A DNA stretch of 64,000 nucleotides, from assembly GCA_000729835.1 (NCBI GenBank), contig JFHB01000022.1:186001-250000 (forward strand). The letters run 5' to 3'. Positions 1 through 10,580 of the stretch are shown one piece after another. The notes under the pieces are model-generated. The model ran no database searches, was not told the DNA's origin, and worked only from the letters and a program-made list of their open reading frames with translations. The position numbers and the translations under genes were made by a program. The stretch's first letter is position 1, and every line of letters starts with the position of its first letter. Source of the DNA: Atkinsonella hypoxylon (Eukaryota > Ascomycota > Sordariomycetes > Hypocreales > Clavicipitaceae).

Positions 1-342
1 CCATGTCGTCGTTACCATGAGAGTAATAATCTGGCCTCCAATTGACCTCGCAGAGGACTGAACGACCAGTTATCCTTGTCTCATCTACGAGATATCCATC
101 CTCACATCCTCCCATCCTCCCATCCTCCCACCGAACACTAAAGCCACTTCTGAGCCAAGATAGAGTGCCCAAATGCGAAAGGAAAACACACAAAGACCGT
201 GTGTACTACATGGCACGACTATCATTATTGCCGTAATGAACCAGGCAACTGTTGCTAACTGCGCATTTAGCAAGTGAGCTTTCCCACAAAACAGGCAGGC
301 ACATATCATGACTTAAACTCTATGTTTAGGTGTAGAACACAA
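1..342. other. Left-edge intergenic DNA
   Basis: No supported gene. A 9-bp tandem repeat (CCTCCCATC type, about three units) lies at about 108-132. Confidence 0.5.
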
Positions 343-520
343 CACGTTCAGTGTGATAACACAACTTGGCTGTGTTCGATGCGCATCGACTGGTCGAACA
401 TGTGACGGATATAACACTGACGCCAATTCCCGGTCTCGCAAAGCTCTCGACGTGGTGAGGGCGGCATGGCTTCGAGCTCAGTTTAGCGCGACGACAACAG
501 CCAAAGGATTTTACAAACAG
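343..520 (+). pseudogene. Zn(II)2Cys6 transcription factor fragment, frame-broken
   Basis: The second half of a fungal binuclear zinc cluster can be read, but in two frames. Positions 343-372 give HVQCDNTTW (compare the usual R-VKCDE-P). One base out of frame, from about 368, follows GCVRCASTGRTCDGYN, the classic CxxCxxxxxxC end of the cluster. The first half (CxxCRxR) is not seen upstream, and no long reading frame follows. The family binds DNA as pathway-specific regulators. The shift between the halves and the missing body indicate a relic. A short unrecognised intron is an alternative explanation for the shift. Confidence 0.45.
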
Positions 521-1054
521 GGCGGTAAGCGAATGAATGGTTCGGAGATTTACCTGGCACGTGGCTGTAATACACAAATGTGTGCCACAGCCGTTGGTGT
601 GCAACGTCATGGGAATCACGCAGGCCAATCCAACGATTCAGTGGCATGATCCTGTTTCGCATTCGACCTGTACCTCTTCCAAGCTTGTTGGGATGCCTGC
701 AAGAGGAAAATGTGCCTCACGTTGCATCATTCTCCGCCAATGGTGCTGCGCAACCAAATGCGCAACCAAATGCGCTCGCTCGCGCAAAGAGCAGTTGCTA
801 GAACCCACGCTCGATGTAGCTAGCGTAATGAATGTAATGCCTCCAATGCACTTTGAACCAAGTGGATCACGATAGCTACCCACCCCAAGCTCACTCAACC
901 TGACATCATCACCTCACTTCATTCCTATAACAAGACAAGTCGACAACCACGAATTGATCCCAACACACCGAATTCCTAGTGCCTCGCGCAATATCTGATA
1001 ACAACCAAACGACATCATATCCACCCCTTCATGCTTTCTTCCCAGCCTTACAAA
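521..1054. other. Intergenic region upstream of SEH1
   Basis: No gene recognised. Two overlapping short open frames on opposite strands show no family resemblance. The CA-rich stretch at about 890-1030 probably serves as promoter and leader of SEH1. Confidence 0.5.
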
Positions 1055-2350
1055 ATGGCCGCCTCGGGGCCACCCTCCCCCATCTCCGAGAAGCAAGCCT
1101 TCGAGCTCAACCTCCAACACGGACACAAAGACCTCGTTCACGCCATCGCCTTCAACACATACGGTGATCGGTGCGCAACAGGCTCCGTAGACGGCAAGGT
1201 GCGCGTCTTCAATCGCCACAGAGACGGCACCTGGCGCCTCTGCGACACCTGGACGGCCCACGGCGGCGAAGTCCTCGAGCTCCAGTGGCTCCCGGCAACC
1301 ATGTACCCCAACCTCATCGCCTCCCTAGGAATAGATGGCTGGTTCCGTCTCTGGGCCGAGGATCCCTCCGCCGCGCCGGGCCGGCGGTTCTGCGCAGGAC
1401 GCGCCCCCGGCGGCGGACGGCCCGTCTTCGACACCCGCTCCAACCGAGCGCCATACCGCTCCTTCTCGATGAAGCACAACGAGGACACGAGCCAGACGTA
1501 CCTCGCTCTCCTGGCGACAGATGGCCGGCTCATCGTCTACGAGAACGATCAGCCCGAGAACCCGACCGAGTACAGCTCCATCGACGAATTCTTCATCTGT
1601 AACAAACCGAGCCGCGGCGAGGAAGTATCCTTTAAAGTACGATTCGACCCGAACCCCGAACCATGCTACACCGCCCTGCGCGCCGGAGTGCCATCGGACG
1701 CACTGGGCATCGTGGTCGCAGCCATGAACACCGTCAAGCTCTACCGATCCAGAGACGTCCTGACCACGTCATACGGCGTCGCCCAGACCCAGAAGGAGTT
1801 CTACCTGGCCGCCGAGCTAGCAGGCCATCGCGGCCTCGTCCGAGACGTGGCATGGGCACCAGGCAACATCAGGGGATACGACATGGTGGCGACGGCATGT
1901 CAAGACGGATACGCCCGCGTCTTCAGGATCGACACGCCGTACTCGGAAGAAGACGGCAAGTCCTGGTCTGCAAACGACTTGCTGAAACCGAGAGCGACGC
2001 GCCACCGAGCCGGGAACAAGGACTCGTCGTCGCCGACAAAGGGCGAGCCCGCGCCGACAGATAAGCAGACCCATCCTTCGACGCTGAGCGCAAGCCTGGC
2101 CAAGGGCGGAGCACTGGGTGACAGGCAGTGGTCCGGGCAGGAAGGGCAGGTCCACCATACGCATAGGGAGATTTCAAGGCTGGACAGTCATAGGACGCCC
2201 GTCTGGAGGGTCGGCTTTCACGACGACGGCCAGATCCTCGGGAGCACGGGCGACGACGGCAAGTTGGTGTTTTACAGACAGACGCCCGATGGGATTTGGG
2301 CGAAGAGCTCTGAGCTGGTTATGGTGAAGACCAGGATGGCGGCGCCATGA
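1055..2350 (+). CDS. SEH1: Nucleoporin SEH1 (WD40 repeat protein)
   Basis: A single-exon gene of 431 residues. It is a SEC13/SEH1-type WD40 beta-propeller subunit of the nuclear pore Y-complex, and in fungi also of the SEA/GATOR complex on the vacuole. WD-type repeats are visible: GHKDLVHAIAFNTYGDRCATGSVDGKVRVF near the N terminus, the HGGEVLELQWLP...LIASLGIDGWFRLW repeat, the AGHRGLVRDVAWAPG...MVATACQDGYARVFRI repeat, and a last one ending GSTGDDGKLVFYR. The start at 1055 has a good context (AAAATGG). An in-frame ATG 24 bases upstream (1031) would add eight residues. A charged low-complexity insert lies before the last repeat, as in other fungal SEH1 proteins. The gene converges on OLE1. Confidence 0.88.
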   Translation: MAASGPPSPISEKQAFELNLQHGHKDLVHAIAFNTYGDRCATGSVDGKVRVFNRHRDGTWRLCDTWTAHGGEVLELQWLPATMYPNLIASLGIDGWFRLWAEDPSAAPGRRFCAGRAPGGGRPVFDTRSNRAPYRSFSMKHNEDTSQTYLALLATDGRLIVYENDQPENPTEYSSIDEFFICNKPSRGEEVSFKVRFDPNPEPCYTALRAGVPSDALGIVVAAMNTVKLYRSRDVLTTSYGVAQTQKEFYLAAELAGHRGLVRDVAWAPGNIRGYDMVATACQDGYARVFRIDTPYSEEDGKSWSANDLLKPRATRHRAGNKDSSSPTKGEPAPTDKQTHPSTLSASLAKGGALGDRQWSGQEGQVHHTHREISRLDSHRTPVWRVGFHDDGQILGSTGDDGKLVFYRQTPDGIWAKSSELVMVKTRMAAP

Positions 2351-3126
2351 AAGATTGCTCCTCATGAAGGAAGGGAGGGAGCGATTTTTTTTTAGGAAAA
2401 AAAAAAAAAAAAAAAAGAACCATCATCAAGAAGTAGTAAATCGGCTGATATTGGTGGAGTGGACGTTCCATAATCCCATTATGGAGTCGCGTAGACCCCG
2501 TACATTTGGCAGGTCAATATGCGCACTTGAGGGAGGGGAAGCCTTGCAATTGGTTGCGTAAAAGACGGCATGATGAATACCCAGGATACTCAGACACATG
2601 GATGCGACCCGTATAAAACAAGGATGGATACCCATGATGGACGGATGAATACCCAAGCGGGATGTCATACAACAACTTCCGCATCAAGACACACGGAGCA
2701 TTTTGCACTTACTACGTCGTCGTCGATCTAATCAAACACATTTTCTCAAAGTAGATGTCAAAATGTTGTTTTATTTCAGAGCAATTGTCACCCAGACTAC
2801 ACCCTGTACTCAAGGATATCTATAGAGCTAGTTCTCAGTGACAAGACGTCTTTGTTATGTGATGATTTGTTTTGTTCATTCCCCTATGTTTTTGTATAAG
2901 GCAGAACATCCCACTGCCGTATTCTGGACCAACCCAAAGAGTTTCAAATTCGACACCACCCCAAACGCCAGTTTCATGATGTAGAGTTCTCAATTTGCTC
3001 GTAATCGACATCTTATGCACCTTCGTCTTCCCCATTATCCTTTTATCAACACGCTGAAATACAAAGTAAAACAATTTCAACACACTAGGTTGTGCCGCGC
3101 AGTCCACGTAATTATACCACGAGTGC
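2351..3126. other. Convergent intergenic region, SEH1 / OLE1
   Basis: Holds the 3' ends of both genes. There is a T8 run at about 2385 and an A18 run at 2398-2415. No gene is seen. Confidence 0.5.
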
Positions 3127-4646
3127 TTAGGCGGCGTCAGCACTGGCCACGGGTTGAACAACCTTGGTGACCTGAGAACCGGCGCGCACAATGCGTTGTC
3201 CGGCAGAGTCGGTCATATAAGTGACGTCTTTGTTCTCGAACTGGGCACGCTTCCAGACCTCGACTTCGCATCCACCTCGGAGGACACCAACACGCATAGT
3301 TGACAGCAAGTTGTGGGCAGCGTTGGAATGGTGATAAACGCCGCCATTGAACACCGAGGTCGCATCCTTGCCAATGGCGGAGGAGATGAGAGCCTTGCCA
3401 CCAGGGTGGTCCTTGATGAAGTCGGTGACGTCGTGAATTACGCCGGCAATGGCAACGAGGCCCTTGCCATTCTTAGACTCGGCAACGAAGTCGTCCCAGC
3501 TGATGACAGGAAGCTGCTCAAGAGGGGTGCCCCAGTCAAGGGTGGCACGCTTCTGGTCAAGCTTCTTCTGCAGCTGTTGGACACGTCCCTTTTCGATTTC
3601 ATTGGCACGGAAATGCTTGAGGTCATAGGCGAGGCCGAGAACCTTCCAGATATTGATAGCCCACTTGGTAGGATCGTACTGCCACCACTCAATGGCATTT
3701 CGGTAATCAGAAGGGAATTCGTGGTGGAAGTTGTGGTAGCCTTCGCCGAGAGTGACGAGAGCAGTGATGAAATGGTCACGGGGTGAGTTGCGGTCATCGA
3801 AAGGTTGGTCGCCAAGCCAGTGGGCCAGAGAGTTAACGCAGAAGGTAGCCTGCTGGACAAAGCAGATGCGCAGAATGCCGCCGTAGATAAAGCCACCCCA
3901 CCAGTCATTGAACATCAAGCCACAAAATACAGTGGGGAAGACGAGACCCATAAAGATGACACACTTCAGATAGTTCTGGTGTTGCCAAACGACAACGGGG
4001 TCCTCGTTGAGGTCGGTGATATCGGTACGTCCCATGCGCTTGGGGTTCTGTTTGAATACCATCCATCCCAAGTGAGAATATAGAAGACCCTTGCGGACAG
4101 AGTAGGGGTCCTTCTCAGTATCGGTATATCGGTGGTGAGCTCGGTGGCCGCGAGACCACCAACGAATAGAACCTTCAACAGCGCCAGCGCCAACAGCGGC
4201 AAGGTAGATCTTGAGCGGCAAACTGGCTCGGTAGGAAGTGTGAGACCAAAGACGATGGTAGCCTGGGAAAGCGCAACATGTTAATACCAAAAAAAAAAAA
4301 ATCCGAAAGTGGGGGCAACCCAGCGTCTGAGCTTTGTTGGGAGCCGATTTAGACTAGACATACCAGCAGTGATGCCAATACCGGTGTTGAAGTAGTACAC
4401 GACTGCAAAAATGGCAGTGTACAGCTGAAGAGGCACCCAGTAAGCCGAAATGAGACCGACCAAAGGAACAAAGATGATAAAAGTTGTGTTGAGCCAGTTG
4501 ACATGCTTGTGCCAATTCGACCAGGTCATTGGAGTTTCCGAAATGTGCAGCTTGTTGATGTCTGTTTTCTGGGAGCGCAATGGCACATATTCGGTAGTAC
4601 CATCAGGGAAGGCCTCGGCCTTGACCGCCGAAGATGAAGACGACAT
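3127..4646 (-). CDS. OLE1: Acyl-CoA delta-9 desaturase (stearoyl-CoA desaturase)
   Basis: Two exons, 4646-4364 and 4262-3127, joined across a 101-bp GT...AG intron (4263-4363), give 472 residues. The enzyme puts the first double bond into palmitoyl- and stearoyl-CoA at the ER membrane. The three di-iron histidine boxes are present: HRLWSH (97-102, immediately after the splice), HRAHH (134-138) and HNFHH (271-275). Hydrophobic pairs flank them. The C terminus carries the fused cytochrome b5 domain typical of fungi, with the haem-binding HPGG at about 380 and a second His near 405. I chose the ATG at 4646 (MSSSSS start, usual for the family). An in-frame ATG at 4733 would add 29 residues. The leader region upstream contains a run of 13 G on the + strand (about 4919-4931). 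Confidence 0.92.
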
Positions 4647-5083
4647 CTCCGTGGTGGTGAAATAGATTTCTGTTGATTGAGTTCTGTTGCTTGATGGCTC
4701 AAGGTTGCAGAAGTCCTGACACTCAAGAGACAACTTGGTGTTCTCGTCTCAACAAACTGCAGCGAAGCAGTTGAAAGAGGATCAGAACCAGGCCTTGATT
4801 CAACACTGGTGAAAAAAAGGACAAGAGGAAGAAGGGTATTAATGAACAGATTTGACAGCAGGAGGGAGGAAAGTATTAAACATGAACCGAGGGTCAAAGG
4901 GTAGGAAAATATAGATTGGGGGGGGGGGGGGAGGGGCGCGCTCTTGAGAAAGGGCGTGTTGCGAAGAAAGCGCAGAGTGGCGTGCCGAAACCTGCTAGAG
5001 ACGGTTGGGGCGGCGGCGGGTCAAGTTGAATGATATTTGATGGCACAGGTAGGTACGTGCCTGGGAGGTACGTATTCCGTACG

Positions 5084-5112
5084 TACACACGTACACACGT
5101 ACACACGTACAC
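5084..5112. repeat. Short tandem repeat, ACACACGTAC
   Basis: About three units of a 10-bp sequence, extended on the left by ACGT repeats. Confidence 0.8.
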
Positions 5113-6320
5113 GCGTGCTGTACATACATTGGAACCTAGCACATGAAGCACCGTGTTGATGATTACTTGGTTGAACAGCAACCGGTAATTGGCGGGCCGG
5201 GAGAAAATTCAATCAATCTACCGTCCGAGATTGCAGCCCAGTGCGATTTCTCTACGTCTCGTTTCAAGACTGATGTCGATATATCTTAACATGGGTTCGC
5301 CATCATATTCATATGGCAGGCAGCACTTCACTTCACTTCACGTTTTTGGGGCAGAAGATGATGAAACACGCCACCCTGACACACGAGTGACTTCATTCTC
5401 ATGCAACCAGAGAACTTGCCGAGGTTGGCGACGGTACAAAAGATACGATCAGCACTTGTCGTTGTGTCGTCCAAATGGCAGTCGCAGCCTCTGACCCAAC
5501 CCTTTGCCCCAACAACTTTTCTGAAATGTCCTAGTTTGGCAAGTGGGGCGCTCCGCATGGAACTTGCGTCGTTCTTACTCGTTCTCACTCGTTATGGCCG
5601 GGCTGGATGGGTCGCCAAGGCGGGGTGGGAGAGTGTCAAGATGTTGGGTGTGCATTGGCCATGTTGCTTCCAATCATCTTTGAGCTCCGTTGGTTGCAGT
5701 CGCTCACAGCTCAATTGAGCGAATGCCGATTGGCCGCTTCAAGAACCAGCCCACCTCGTCCTTAAACATCCGATCCTTCTAATATTCGCTATCCTCATTC
5801 AGCATCGTCATCATCATCGCTATCCTGTAGTTCTATCCATCATGAGCAGTCTCACAAGAGGAAACGCACATGAAGATTGTCGAATAAAAACCACAATTCT
5901 TTTCATATCCCTTAATCAATATTCTTGTCACACCATGATGCAATTCCTGCTCCATTAGTGGCCAGATCTGATCGTCCCGGATCCCCACCGCCATCCACAG
6001 CTCAACAACCCCCAAGCGCGCCCATTCTAGTCTTATCTGCCACCCCCTCAACCAACTTTTCGAGTCCGGCATAACACTATCCCGCTCGTGTGCCTCGGCC
6101 ACGGCATGTAGTTAGTAGAATGAGCTGCACCCATGTGTTGTGTCCTTGTCTCTGAATGATAAAAACATAACTACTAGGTATCTACTTTTACAAGGGCAAT
6201 TTCAGCCAATCGAAAGTCACCCTGTAGGGTTATTCTATGCAGCGTAAGTACGTACCTTAACTAATCATATCAAAAGTACCGAGCTAGATTGAAGTCTCTC
6301 TAAGCTATCTAATGTTATCT

Positions 6321-6490
6321 ATCACTAACAGTTACAGCTAAATTGCTCGCAGAGTTATATAGTAATTCCCCGTATCGTAATAAGCGTCGATTTTTCGCAC
6401 GTCATGTACTCCGTAATTCTGCATATTTTGATTATTCAAGGGTCGTATTGTACCATGAACATCTATCTGCTGATAGCAATTATTTCGTGT
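6321..6490. repeat. Dispersed repeat, copy A (partner at 52936-53068)
   Basis: Shares in order with the partner: CACTAACAGT, TTATATA..AATT, CGTATCGT.A.AAGCGT followed by ATTT, a diverged ATTCA.GGG block, and TTATTTCGTG. The direct orientation and collinear order point to two diverged copies of one element. No termini or coding sequence are recognised. Confidence 0.45.
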
Positions 6491-7558
6491 CTGAATCACT
6501 TCATCCGATGGCTGGTTATACTACAAGAAGATGTATTTCACTGCGGTTCCTGACCTGTTATCGTTTTCCTTTCCCAACAGATTGCTCTCCATGTGACGTT
6601 CTTCACCGATGCTCACAGCCCCGGCATGCACCGTATGGGCTAAAATAGCATGGGTGGCAAACTACCGCCCCAGCGGTTTATCCCGAATCCTGCTTCGATA
6701 CTATTTATGGATCTTCCAAAGATGTCTACGTCACGCCACAACTCTGGGCTCTCAACAGAACGCGCCGGCGTTGGGTACGATGCTCGATCTGAGCCCATCC
6801 TGACAACAAATGACAGCTTGCGCAAGTCTGTCACTTCTGTCAAGTATAAATGAATAGCCCGTCAGGCCAGCTTTGTGAAATGATATCTTGAGGTCGGGAT
6901 GAAGGCTCGTGGTATTTGCATGCTCCATCATAATTGACATATCCTGCTTTGCTTTCCACGATCACGGCATTGATAACGGCGTTGGCAACCTTCACGAGCC
7001 CTTACTACTACCTACGATGGCTATGATATCTGATTGCATTGTTTGCGCTCTAAGCGAACTTTATGAAAGACGCGTTATGACTGAAGTCGTCGCCTTCTCA
7101 ACGTAACCCGTACGTCGCAGACATGCCTCCACCTGACAACAGGTAAACTTATGCTACACACTCGCATGACCGCAATATCCCTCCATTCAAGAATGTCTTG
7201 CATCCTCAAACCCTCAATAGCAAAGAAAAAGAGTGAATGTTATCATATATGCTCTTGCTGCTTCCAAAGACGAGTGAGAGACAAAGAATAAGCAGAATGA
7301 CCAACGAGTCAATAGAAATCATGAACTCCTCTTGCATCGTTGGAATTCATGCATATTCCTGTCCCCTACCAAAAATACACCTATCGCCCCAATGTCGTCT
7401 AAAAATGTATAGATCGCTGATTTTGTGCACAAAAAAAATAAAAAAAATAAAAAAGAATTAAAAAACAAAGAATTACAGGAGCAACACTCGTAAACATGCA
7501 AATAATCATCAAACAAATACTGAGGTAGTGGAAACAATGCTGTTGCTTATCCTATTCC

Positions 7559-10500
7559 TCATCTTTGGGAGTCTGTCGTAACCATTAATGCTTGCACGGT
7601 AGCTGGTCGTGCAAGTGCGCTGAATTCGTCATCCATATGCTTCAAATCTTTCGTGTTTGCGTCATTTTCAAGGTGCAGGCCCGCGCCGATACCTGCAAGG
7701 GACAAAGGAAGTGATTTTTGACGGGGGAATGGCTGGCTGCGGCAAGCCGTCTCGAAGTTCGGATTGATTTCCTGACATTTGTGACAGTGCTGACCCATAA
7801 TTTCGAGGTTGACTGCAGCCTCCTGGACTTTAGGTGAGGGAGATTCCACGACGCATGCTTCGTTGTCTTTCGAGTCCTTCACACTATCTCGTCTTGTTTC
7901 ACTGCCTCTCATAGCCAGTGTTGGTTCGGTTTTGTCGCCAGCTGGGTGTCGTTCTAGTGAGGTATTTCCGAATGTTGGGTTAGGTTGCGCTATGCCTAAA
8001 CCATGTATATCAGTAGTCAATCGCAAAGAAACGCCGCCATCTATTTCGCTTCCGCTGGTTTTGGGAGCCTGTGCATCAGAGGGCATTCTATCACCCCCAG
8101 CAATAAAGTTGCCGCCAGTTGCCCGAGCGATTGAACCAAGGTCTTCATTCATAAGCAACGCAGTATTTTGTCCGACATCGATTTGCGGAGTTGCATCATG
8201 CGTGGATAATTTGGGCGTAGAAAGCATCTGTAGCCCATCACCCAGGGATCGCTTACTCTCCATCCACAACTCTGCCACTCTTTTCGGGCTGATGTCTCCC
8301 AGATTCACATCTACTGGAATGTATGCTGCCGAATCTACGTCGCCATTTCCCAAAGACAGAGGTGTCTCTGCGCGTAATGCGCCTCTGGCAAGATCCTCGT
8401 TCGGTGTCGCAGAATCATCATCTGCAATATCGCTGTATGATGGTCGAACGCTTCTGTTGGCTGCCCATGAAGTACTGCTGTAGTGCTTGTTGGGGGACTC
8501 GCAACCGTCGCCGTGACTTGGAAGAGGGCTTGGAGGTGAACGCCCGCGTATTGGATAGTACGATTCGTTTAAATCTGGGCTTGGGTCGACGTAGGTCTTG
8601 CTTGAATACTGCCACCCACTGGACGGTTCCACTATTCTGCTGGCATATGGTAGCCTCGTGCGAGACTCATAGATGCTATAGTCGTTCAGAGAATGAGTAT
8701 CGTCTACGGGCAGCTGTGCTTCCGTGTGCCCCTCAGAATCAGGCGGAAACATATGTAGAAGCGATGATGCTTGCACTCTAATCCGTGGATCAGCGTTCAG
8801 ACAAATTTCAGTCATTTGGCGATACCAGTCCGGGATGTTGATTTCTGGACCCAGTATCAAGGGTCGTCCATGAGTTTCTGGTTCATCCTCTAGCATAGCG
8901 AGGCCCCATAGCACCATGCCAAGCTGGAACAGATCAGACTTGACACCAATGTACATGGCGATTCGATGATTTGCTTCAATGAGTGCCGTCGCCTCTGGTG
9001 GTTCCCATCCTACAGGGCATCCTCTTCTATTGATGTCAATGATTTTGGCATCTCCCGCAGCATTGACAACAATGTTGGACAGCGTAAAGTCACCCTGTAC
9101 AAAACCGGACTCATGAATATCTGCGAGTCCCTGTACGATTTGTCTTGCCCAGCGTTGACGTTTTTTCCATGGAATTCCAAGACTCCTCTCTTTGCAATTG
9201 TCATATATTATATCAATCAATGCACCTTGCTCAGCATAGCTTATAAGAAGACCTTTGACATGTTCGTCATAGTCGTCCACGACGACCCCGTACAGCTGCA
9301 CAACGTGCTTTGAGTACCGGAGAGTGCTGAGAGCATTGACCTCGTACAAGAATTCCTCAACCGTGTCAGGGCTAGGGATCTCCTTCTTAATCAGGATTTG
9401 TCCATGAACGCGGACCTTGTAAACAAACCCAGACATATGCGAGTCAAAAGCAATCTCACTCTCCCGGACACGTTTGCAGCCTAAATGTCGAATCTGGCTG
9501 ACTAAAGGCCAGAGGATGATTTCCTGTTGTCTTGTCAGTAACTAGAGGAAACCGCGCATTTTCGTGTAGTTTGGGGCCTAGCCTAGTCACATTGACGCTG
9601 AGCTCCGAGAATATCACACTCACATTACCATCCTCGACAACATGGACGTGCAGTCGGCCATTGGTTGTTTGCAGTTTCAAATTCGTCACAGTATCGTAGA
9701 ACGCAATTTCGGAGAGGCTATCTCGGATAGCCTCATAAATTTTGGCGCTTTTGTCTCTTTGATATCGAGTATGTAGCAAATCCATTTCAAGGGAATCTGG
9801 TTGTGCATCCCTATAGTCTAGAGATATTGTGACACGTCTCCAAAGATGTTCCTTCCTACGGTATGTAACAAAGAATTTCTCGCGCTTCGATCGGTCCCGA
9901 AAGTGCATGCTAAGGTTAAGAATCCATTTCCTTTCCAATTCATCGGCGATAATAGCGTCATGCTGAGATGCTGTCATGGAAACGCCATCCAGAACTGAGT
10001 AGGAGTCAGTCTGCGGCGCTTCTTCATATTGACTTGTCGAGTCATACGAGTCGGGGTTCATGCTGTTGCCAGACAGCTGGTAGTGCCCACGTCCGCTAAA
10101 TAAGTGATGAGTGGAATCAGAGCCATGATCATCCAAAAATGGATCGCATTGACCAAGAGCGGCTCGTGTTGAGGGATCTTCTGATGTCACACGAAACTCA
10201 TTGATCATCTCCGTGTGTCTTTTATCAACGGACGCGGCTCTTCTTTCATCTATCGTAGTGGCAACAGGCTCCAGGCGCGTTCTTTGCTCCGAGAGCTTTC
10301 TCTCAAAGGTCTGTGATCGAGGTAGTCCAGTGACCACCTTCCGCGACAATCTTTCTGGCGGCGAGTCTGTTGCTTTTAGTCCATAATCACTTAATATTTT
10401 GTGGACCACTTGATCTGGCTCTGATGTCAAAGGAATTGTACCGCCCGTTGCATGAGCAAGGTTTTTCGGAGTAAGATCCCACCTGCCAGTTGCCAGCTGA

Positions 10501-10580
10501 GGCTCGGCTTCTAAGCCGCCCATGTCAGCCATTTTTGGCAACGAGCCGGTGAACGTACCACGACAGCCAATGCGTCCCAA
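7559..10580 (-). CDS. Kinase-like protein with degenerate catalytic motifs
   Basis: Two long frames are best joined as exons 10580-9553 and 9497-7559 across a 55-bp intron (9498-9552; donor GTTTCC, branch ACTGAC, acceptor GTCAG), giving 988 residues. The N-terminal third (about 1-340) resembles the region found before kinase domains in a common ascomycete family. The kinase fold starts near IRHLGCKRVRESEIAF. The beta-3 lysine is at about 380 (LIKKE). The catalytic loop reads VQGDFTLSN (about 476), so HRD has become QGD. DFG reads DIN (about 497-499). An APE-like WEPPE and a DLFQLG helix F motif follow. The C-terminal half is Ser/Pro-rich and probably disordered. Retained Asp residues leave activity possible, but a pseudokinase or atypical kinase is plausible. 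An alternative start lies at 10532. The exact splice junction is less certain than the join itself. Confidence 0.72.

Larger units (their letters stand above)
4647..7558. other. Long intergenic region between OLE1 and the kinase-like gene
   Basis: No gene recognised in about 2.9 kb. The OLE1-proximal part holds a G/C homopolymer and the tandem repeat listed separately. Positions 6321-6490 resemble a stretch at 52.9-53.1 kb. The short open frames here have no family resemblance or consistent codon pattern. Confidence 0.5.
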
